Positions 1 through 5,103 of a stretch of DNA of 7,244 bases are shown piece by piece (the first letter of the stretch is position 1; each line of letters starts with the position of its first letter). The notes under the pieces are model-generated. The model did not search any database, had not been told where the DNA came from, and saw nothing but the letters and a program-made list of their open reading frames with translations. Made by a program: the position numbers and the translations under genes. Source of the DNA: Deltaproteobacteria bacterium (lineage in GTDB: Bacteria > Desulfobacterota > Desulfobacteria > Desulfobacterales > Desulfosalsimonadaceae); the NCBI GenBank assembly GCA_024280875.1, contig JAJRPH010000224.1, positions 1 through 7,244 on the forward strand. The letters run 5' to 3'.

Positions 1-17
1 AATCGTTTTCGTTTCAA
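1..17 (-). CDS. Start of a downstream gene, product unknown (partial)
   Basis: Only the first five codons are inside the window. On the minus strand an ideal Shine-Dalgarno sequence AGGAGG (plus 26-31) lies 8 bases before a TTG codon (plus 15-17), which would give M-K-R-K-R and continue off the left edge. The basic start is compatible with a signal peptide or any other N-terminus, so no function can be given. The start lies 40 bases after the stop of the exported nucleotidase-like gene on the same strand, and no terminator is visible between them, so the two are probably cotranscribed. The call rests on the ribosome binding site and spacing alone; a different start further left is possible. 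Confidence 0.45.
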
Positions 18-57
18 TGAGTTTTCCTCCTGTTGCTGTTGATTACAATTGTGTTGG

Positions 58-1107
58 TTATTTTTGCAGGGTTTTGACATATTCTTCAGGTGAAAGCTGC
101 TGAACCGCTTCAATCTCATTTTTGTGTTTAGGGTTCTGAAGTATTCGGAGTCTTTTTAACCGGATGGGGTCATGGAGATATGAATCGATCATTGTTTTAA
201 TTTCCAAGTCTTCTGGAACCGAACTGTCAAGATGGTTCGTGCTGTTTTTAAAGTCAATAATATCATTATCTTCTGAAAAATTAATTTCGAGATATCCGAT
301 GGTTGTTCCGTTGCTTCCGGAATCCAGAATAACCGGCTCTTTTTTAATGATACGATCTCCGGTCGAATTTTTCTTGCAATCGTCGGCTGTCTGAGCAGAT
401 GTGTCTTCCTTTCCGGATACGATAGCCACGTCGATCCCTTTCGTATTTTGAACAAAAAGCCGTGTGGCTTTTGGAGAACACAGGGACAGGAGAATCACAA
501 GATCAGTTTTTTGTTTCAATTCGGGCAGATATTGGTTGATGGCAAGCTCCGGTGAAATAATGTCATACTGATCGATGTAAGAAGAATCCGGCCAGTCGCT
601 GAGCGCATTGGCCGGCAAAATGCCGAGTATGCCTACACGGATTGATCCAACGGATTTGATCACAAAAGGTTCGGCAACCGGTCCTTTAGTGCTTTTTCGT
701 ATCAGGTTGGATGTGATGACCGGAAATACGGGCAATTGTCTGTTTAATATGCTTTGCGGGCAGCAGATCTCATTTAATCCGGCATTTACGGCTGCATATC
801 CCATGGTTTCCATGGCTTTTAAGATGATATCAGTCCGTTTTGTCGGATTTTCACCGATAATGGGGCAGGTATTGCCGCTGTCTAATAAGAGAACAGGTTG
901 TTCAGTGTTTTGAATCGATTTTACCAGCGTGGACCGTCGGGCAAGACCGCCCGAATCTCTCCCCTTTCATTTGAGCAAAGGCAGTATCGCCCCCTGAGTA
1001 TTGCCCGTATAGAGAATCACCAGTTGCTGGGCATGAACAGCCGATACTTTTAAGGATAGAAGGGTTATTGCTATAAATGCGTTGGCAATTAATTTGTTTT
1101 TCTTCAT
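58..1107 (-). CDS. Exported 5'-nucleotidase/UshA-like protein, candidate selenoprotein (Sec at codon 47)
   Basis: The frame runs 349 codons from ATG 1107-1105, with GGAG seven bases upstream, to TAA at 60-58, interrupted only by an in-frame TGA at 969-967 (codon 47). Residues 1-26 form a Sec signal peptide (basic M-K-K-N-K start, hydrophobic core, V-H-A before Q27). The mature protein opens with LVILYTGNTQG (29-39), the degenerate counterpart of the H-T-N-D-x-H-G motif of metallophosphatases. It continues with P43-L-L-K-U47, GGLARRS (53-59), DSGNTC (76-81), METMGYAAVNAGLNE (99-113, where the family has a GNHE/GEND-type motif), TSNL, DLVILLSLC (202-210), IDVAIVSGK (where the usual histidine is a lysine) and a C-terminal LSPEEYVKTLQK. 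The metal-ligand Asp and His residues of the family are largely absent, so hydrolysis is doubtful; a selenol/thiol redox or metal-binding role is an inference. Seen: the open frame, in-frame TGA and hairpin behind it. Known: related proteins have Cys near this point (from memory). A shorter start at 813 has no ribosome binding site. A nonsense-mutated gene is the alternative. Confidence 0.75.
931..969 (-). promoter_or_regulatory. Candidate bacterial SECIS element with its UGA codon
   Basis: The UGA (969-967) is followed after 12 bases by a perfect 6-bp stem UCGGGC/GCCCGA (954-949 with 942-937) closing a loop GGUCUU (948-943). A weaker outer helix GGA/UCC (962-960 with 933-931) can form across an internal loop. 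In the Escherichia coli fdhF SECIS, as I recall it, the apical loop also carries GGUCU and its two G bases are the 19th and 20th bases after the UGA; they are the 19th and 20th here too, in the same codon register (a GGU codon then a CUN codon). The loop GU is known to be needed for SelB binding in that system. The hairpin overlaps the codons for the G-G-L-A-R motif, so part of the sequence is also fixed by the protein. SelB dependence is inferred; no selA, selB, selC or selD gene is in the window. Confidence 0.72.
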
Positions 1108-1124
1108 GTGATGTCTCCGATGAA

Positions 1125-1175
1125 ATTATACAAGATGTGCACTAATATATAACAATAGTATACAATATATGACAA
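1125..1175 (-). promoter_or_regulatory. Possible sigma-70 promoter elements for the nucleotidase-like gene
   Basis: On the minus strand a perfect TATAAT (plus 1125-1130) lies just before the ribosome binding site, with TTGTTA (plus 1150-1155) 19 bases upstream, which is longer than the ideal 17. A second combination starts with TTGTCA (plus 1170-1175) and a poorer -10 around 1146-1152. The region is very AT-rich, so such matches arise easily by chance. The first arrangement would leave a leader of only about 12 bases before the GGAG. Confidence 0.25.
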
Positions 1176-1201
1176 AAAATCAGTTTTTTTTATTGTTATA
1201 T
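1147..1201. repeat. 11-bp perfect inverted repeat in the divergent intergenic region
   Basis: The arm ATATAACAATA (1147-1157) is repeated in reverse complement as TATTGTTATAT (1191-1201), 33 bases apart. Between the arms lie the palindrome GTATAC (1158-1163) and an A6/T8 pair (1174-1179 and 1184-1191). The left arm overlaps possible promoter elements of the minus-strand gene. It may be a pair of operator half-sites or a chance product of AT-rich sequence; there is no GC-rich stem, so it is unlikely to be a terminator. Confidence 0.4.
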
Positions 1202-1290
1202 TAATAGTGAAAATGGTAATAACTGAATACAGAGTAATTGTCAATCGGGACTTTTATAAGTTCAGCGCGATATTCGGGCGGCTTAAAATT

Positions 1291-1307
1291 TTGGCGTGAT
1301 TTTTGCA
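1291..1307 (+). promoter_or_regulatory. Sigma-54 (-24/-12) promoter
   Basis: The sequence TTGGCGTGATTTTTGCA matches the RpoN consensus YTGGCACG-N4-TTGCW with the invariant GG (1293-1294) and GC (1305-1306) at the correct spacing; only two positions within the -24 element differ. Transcription would start near 1318 and give a leader of about 38 bases before the ATG at 1356. This promoter would drive the beta-helix/dockerin gene and probably the cohesin-like gene behind it. RpoN promoters need an AAA+ enhancer-binding activator, so expression should respond to a specific signal. No upstream activator site was recognised. Spacing and invariant bases are seen; activity is inferred. Confidence 0.65.
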
Positions 1308-1355
1308 TTAATTTAATAATAAATTATTTCATTAATTCGATTAAAAGGAGTATTT

Positions 1356-4300
1356 ATGTTCATGATGCGACAAATATATAATGTGTTTCTGGTTGCAGTT
1401 CTTTTTGCGGCTATGTTTGCTGGAAACGCATACAGCGCGACATTGTCTGTCCCTTCCTCATATGCAACGATTCAAGATGCCATCGACCAAGCCTCTGACG
1501 GAGATGTCGTCAATGTTGACAATGGCACTTATTCTGGATCCGGAAATCAGGATTTAAACTTTAACGGCAAGGCCATTATTGTTCAGTCTGTCAGCAATGA
1601 TCCGACAAGATGCATTATCGATTGTGGCGGAATCACCCGGGGAGTGACGTTCGATAGCGAGGAAGGCAATGATTCGCAGTTGATTGGATTTACCATTCAA
1701 AATGCCTACACTGAAGGTCACGGCGCTGGTATTTATATTACGAATGCATCCCCGGTTATTGATAATTGTATTATTCTTGATAACTGGGCCATCGGCCAGG
1801 GCGCCGGTATACGTTGTTCCTTGAATTCGAATGCAATCATAAGAAATTGCCGCATCAGAGGGAATCACACAAATGACTTTGGCGGGGGAATTGCCATTCA
1901 AGCTTATTCTTCCGTGCTGGTTGACAATTGCGAGATTATTAAGAATGTAGCTGCCGGCGGTGGCGGCATTTTTGTGTATTATCAATCCAACCCTGTAATT
2001 AGAAATTCAGATATTAGTTACAATACTGCCGTTGCCACATCGGGAAAGTTTGGAGGGGGGGGGGTTTTTGGTATGTCGGAAACATCTCCGACTTTGATTG
2101 ATTGTACCATCAGTCATAATGAATCATATGATCTTGGCGGCGGGATGGCTTTTGTTGAATTATCTTCCTTTACCATGGAAAACTGTGAATTGTTTTCAAA
2201 TACAGCCGCCTACGGGGGAGGGATTTATAATGAAGGCTATTATGCATATAAGGTCGGTCGACTGGAAATCAAGCAATGCAAAGTTTATTCAAATTATGCC
2301 CCAAGCTTTGGCGGTTTATATTTCGGGCCAGGGAATCCATTGATTGAAAATAGCCTTGTTTATGATAATCAATCAGACTTTACAGGCAATGGTATCTATC
2401 TCAACGCGGCAATTCTGGAAGTGAACTCCTGCACCATTGCTAATAATTTTTCAGTCGGAGACGGATATAGAGATTACGGTATCTTTTGCAACGATGCGGA
2501 AGTCACGGTTTTGAATTCCATTATCTGGGGGCATCAAGATTCATCGGTATATTATAATGCATCCGGCAAAGCATCCATTTCCTACTCGGATATCCAGGGC
2601 GGTTTTTCCGGAACCGGCAATATCAGTGATGATCCTTTGTTCCTCGATGCAGGTGATTATCATTTGTTGGATAATTCACCATGTATTGGGGCTGGTACTT
2701 CAGACGGCGCTCCGGCTGAGGATTTGTATGGCAACTCAAGATCAGTGCCGCCTGCCATGGGTGTGTATGAATTTATGACGATCCCCGGTTTTAGATCACT
2801 TGATTTGTCCCTGACAGGCGATGGTATTTCCCCACCTGCCCCGACAGGGTCCATCGGTGATGGCTATACGCTGATGTTCGACCCCAATGACACTCATTAT
2901 GACATCGGGGTGAATAATTTTTCAACAACGACGCCTTTGAAAAGTGGATTTTATCCGTTTTATATAACCTCGGTTTCGGACAGTACTGCGTTTTCAAGCT
3001 ACTGGAGGGATAAGGGAATTGATTCCTCTCTGGATAAATGTTCAGCTGATTTCCGTCTCTGGGAATCGGTAAATGTCAGTGACCCCTTATATGCCGAGGA
3101 TTTTCAAACCGATCCGGGATATACGATTCAGAATTCAATCCCCCATAAAGATGATTCCTGGAACTGGGATGCCGCCAACGAATGGCTTGATGTGCAGGTT
3201 TACGACACGGCCGATGATGTCCAGAAGTTTGCCGTCAGTGATCCCTTCAGCATCATCCAGCATTCATCGTTTATTTTCCAGTATGACCTTTATGTGAATT
3301 ACATGGGCGTGAGCACGGACATACAGATAGGTATGGGACAGACACCGGTTGACGGCAGCAGTGATTTTCATGTAGCGGCATTCAGGTACAATACATCGAC
3401 AGACTGGCCTTTCCGGTTTTCAATTACCGATGGGAATAGTAACGGCACAGAATCGTCTGTTGCCGCCGTAAATACGTGGTATCGGGTGACTATCGACTAT
3501 GACCAGAGCGCCGGGACCGCTGATATCACCATTACCGAAAGAGACACGGGAGGGGTATTCTTTTCCCAGAAGAATGTGGCGTTTGACCCGATACCGTTTG
3601 ACCGGGTCTGGATTGGGAGCCACACCTCGGGTGGTGAGGGCTACCGTGCCCAGGCACGCTTTGATAACGTGATGATTATGGATTCAAATAAAAAACCGGC
3701 ATTTTATCTGCATGTAAACGAAAGCGGCGAGGTACAGCTGGTTGACGGACCATTACGGGATTCCACAGGCACTCTGGCTGGTTGCCAGGGATCAGACGAC
3801 GGGACCCATGATAAAATCGAAATTGTGGGGGGCAATTTATGCAATACGCCCCTTGGCACGTGTATGACGGAATTAACGGTTTTACCGGGGATGGCTATTT
3901 CAGGTGAGGTTGAAATTAAAGTCCGGGCCACGGCGCTCAGGCCGTTTTTTCCGGTGGGTTGGTGCATCTCCTGGGCTGATGATAACCAGTACGGGTATAA
4001 TGAAATTATCAATCGGGCGCCTGCCGGAGACAGTCAGTATACCGTCAAAATCGATCAGACAGCCCCCTTGAGCGTGGGAACATATTATATGATATTTGCC
4101 GGCGGAGATAATACATCCGGTGCGGATAACCTGTTCGCAAACAAGTGCGGATCGATAAATCCCGCAACCGACGACTGGAACAATGGGGATGACATGGCTG
4201 ACCTGGGTGATGACGCGTATTGTCTGTCAAACTGGCAGCACTGGCTCAGTGTCCCCGGCAATGATGCCGGCTGTGATGTGGAACCGGGCATTGCAATGAT

Positions 4301-5042
4301 TAAAGTGAATGTGGTAGATGAAGGTTCCCTGCCGGCTTTCAGGATGCCCGGGGATTATCCGAATCTGGTTTATAGCTATGAAGGGCGGATTGAAGGGGCC
4401 AATGGCGTGACATCAAAAATCATTCCGATTGCCTTAGATGTCCAGAATATTCTTTTGCAGATTGACGATGTGGACCAGGATCTGATGGATGATAACTGGG
4501 AAGTCGATAATTTTGGAGATATCACGGTCACCGACGGTACCGGAGACTGGGATAATGACGGATATTCGAATTACTGGGAATACAAAAATGGCACCGATCC
4601 CAAAGACGGCACCACTCCCCCCTGGGGAACCGGGTATGATTATCGGACAGATGATAATTTCGACTCAGCTCTCTGGACACTTGATATTGATGGCAATGGT
4701 GAAGTTAAGGCCTTGACGGACGGGATTCTGGCTATTCGTTATCTTCTGGGTTTTCAGGCCGGCGGAGATACATGGATCGATGGGGCGTTGGGAGCCGGGG
4801 CCACCCGGACATCAGCCAGCCTGATTGAAGATTACATCCTAACCGGCATGAACATGCTGGATGTTGACGGCAATGGCGAGACAAAGGCACTGACCGACGG
4901 CATTCTGGTTATCCGGTATCTGTTGGGTTTCCCAGCCGGCGGAGATACATGGATCGACGGCGCGCTGGGATCAGGTGCCACCCGGACAACGGCTGCTGAG
5001 ATCGAAGCGTATATCGCGTCTTTAATGCCCTCGCAGCCGTAA
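1356..5042 (+). CDS. Secreted beta-helix protein with LamG-like, TSP3-like and two dockerin-like repeats
   Basis: This exported 1228-residue protein starts at an ATG five bases after AGGAG (1346-1350). Residues 1-28 are a signal peptide (cleavage probably after A-Y-S-A). Residues 29-473 form a right-handed parallel beta-helix: ATIQDAIDQASDGDVVNV is the usual entry, followed by coils with GGGI/GAGI turns and conserved N-C, ending in DDPLFLDAGDYHLLDNSPC and a G-V-Y-E-F close. Residues 474-577 are unassigned. Residues about 578-777 (AEDF through ARFDNVMI) resemble a LamG/concanavalin-like jelly roll. Residues about 778-1035 form a domain I do not recognise, with seven cysteines between roughly 809 and 971. 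Residues 1037-1082 are TSP3-like calcium-binding sequence (DWDNDGYSNYWEYKNGTDP). Two dockerin-like repeats begin at D1110 and D1169. The likely role is cell-surface or extracellular binding, possibly of polysaccharide; no lyase catalytic residues could be identified. It probably forms an operon with the cohesin-like gene 61 bases downstream. A 10-G tract lies inside the beta-helix coding region. Confidence 0.88.
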   Translation: MFMMRQIYNVFLVAVLFAAMFAGNAYSATLSVPSSYATIQDAIDQASDGDVVNVDNGTYSGSGNQDLNFNGKAIIVQSVSNDPTRCIIDCGGITRGVTFDSEEGNDSQLIGFTIQNAYTEGHGAGIYITNASPVIDNCIILDNWAIGQGAGIRCSLNSNAIIRNCRIRGNHTNDFGGGIAIQAYSSVLVDNCEIIKNVAAGGGGIFVYYQSNPVIRNSDISYNTAVATSGKFGGGGVFGMSETSPTLIDCTISHNESYDLGGGMAFVELSSFTMENCELFSNTAAYGGGIYNEGYYAYKVGRLEIKQCKVYSNYAPSFGGLYFGPGNPLIENSLVYDNQSDFTGNGIYLNAAILEVNSCTIANNFSVGDGYRDYGIFCNDAEVTVLNSIIWGHQDSSVYYNASGKASISYSDIQGGFSGTGNISDDPLFLDAGDYHLLDNSPCIGAGTSDGAPAEDLYGNSRSVPPAMGVYEFMTIPGFRSLDLSLTGDGISPPAPTGSIGDGYTLMFDPNDTHYDIGVNNFSTTTPLKSGFYPFYITSVSDSTAFSSYWRDKGIDSSLDKCSADFRLWESVNVSDPLYAEDFQTDPGYTIQNSIPHKDDSWNWDAANEWLDVQVYDTADDVQKFAVSDPFSIIQHSSFIFQYDLYVNYMGVSTDIQIGMGQTPVDGSSDFHVAAFRYNTSTDWPFRFSITDGNSNGTESSVAAVNTWYRVTIDYDQSAGTADITITERDTGGVFFSQKNVAFDPIPFDRVWIGSHTSGGEGYRAQARFDNVMIMDSNKKPAFYLHVNESGEVQLVDGPLRDSTGTLAGCQGSDDGTHDKIEIVGGNLCNTPLGTCMTELTVLPGMAISGEVEIKVRATALRPFFPVGWCISWADDNQYGYNEIINRAPAGDSQYTVKIDQTAPLSVGTYYMIFAGGDNTSGADNLFANKCGSINPATDDWNNGDDMADLGDDAYCLSNWQHWLSVPGNDAGCDVEPGIAMIKVNVVDEGSLPAFRMPGDYPNLVYSYEGRIEGANGVTSKIIPIALDVQNILLQIDDVDQDLMDDNWEVDNFGDITVTDGTGDWDNDGYSNYWEYKNGTDPKDGTTPPWGTGYDYRTDDNFDSALWTLDIDGNGEVKALTDGILAIRYLLGFQAGGDTWIDGALGAGATRTSASLIEDYILTGMNMLDVDGNGETKALTDGILVIRYLLGFPAGGDTWIDGALGSGATRTTAAEIEAYIASLMPSQP
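2055..2064 (+). repeat. Poly-G tract (10 G) inside a coding region
   Basis: Ten consecutive G bases follow TTTGGA and encode part of F-G-G-G-G-V-F at about residues 231-237 of the beta-helix protein, directly before five T. Gain of one G puts the frame into a TGA at 2099-2101, and loss of one G gives a TGA at 2095-2097. Either change would leave a product of about 250 residues without the dockerin-like end. Such tracts are classical slippage sites in phase-variable surface genes. The in-frame length here corresponds to the expressed state. Homopolymer sequencing error is possible, but the frame is intact as given. Confidence 0.8.
4683..5036 (+). repeat. Two tandem dockerin-like repeats (177-bp period)
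   Basis: Unit 1 (from 4683, D1110) and unit 2 (from 4860, D1169) share the pattern D-x-D-G-N-G-E-x-K-A-L-T-D-G-I-L-x-I-R-Y-L-L-G-F, then AGGDTWIDGALG and GATRT. The D-x-D-G-N-G start and the following R-Y-L-L helix are those of a dockerin type I EF-hand-like calcium site. The last acidic ligand falls at loop position 13 instead of 12 in both copies. The copies are also alike at DNA level, including a run around GCCGGCGGAGATACATGG, which points to duplication of one module. In cellulosomal proteins dockerins bind cohesins; here a cohesin-like domain is encoded by the next gene. Confidence 0.75.
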
Positions 5043-5103
5043 ATAACAAACATGTTATAGATGACTCATTGAACACAATATATATTTGATTTGGAGATTA
5101 AGA

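Noticed and set aside
58..813. The nucleotidase-like gene as a 251-codon ORF starting at ATG 813
   Set aside because: No ribosome binding site precedes this ATG, the fold would lack its N-terminal strands and signal peptide, and the same frame continues upstream through one TGA to a good start at 1107.
608..913. Plus-strand ORF of 101 codons opposite the nucleotidase-like gene
   Set aside because: It has no ribosome binding site or recognisable features and overlaps the family-like minus-strand frame.
967..969. TGA as a simple nonsense mutation making a pseudogene
   Set aside because: Not excluded, but no other damage is present in the frame, the site aligns with a family Cys, and a SECIS-like hairpin follows at the right distance.
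1174..1191. A6-TCAG-T8 as a terminator hairpin
   Set aside because: The stem would be only A-U pairs and it lies between two divergent gene starts, where no transcript is expected to end.
5043..5058. Inverted repeat ATAACA-AACA-TGTTAT after the beta-helix gene as a terminator
   Set aside because: The stem is six mostly A/T pairs with no following T run, too weak for intrinsic termination; the next gene probably shares the transcript.
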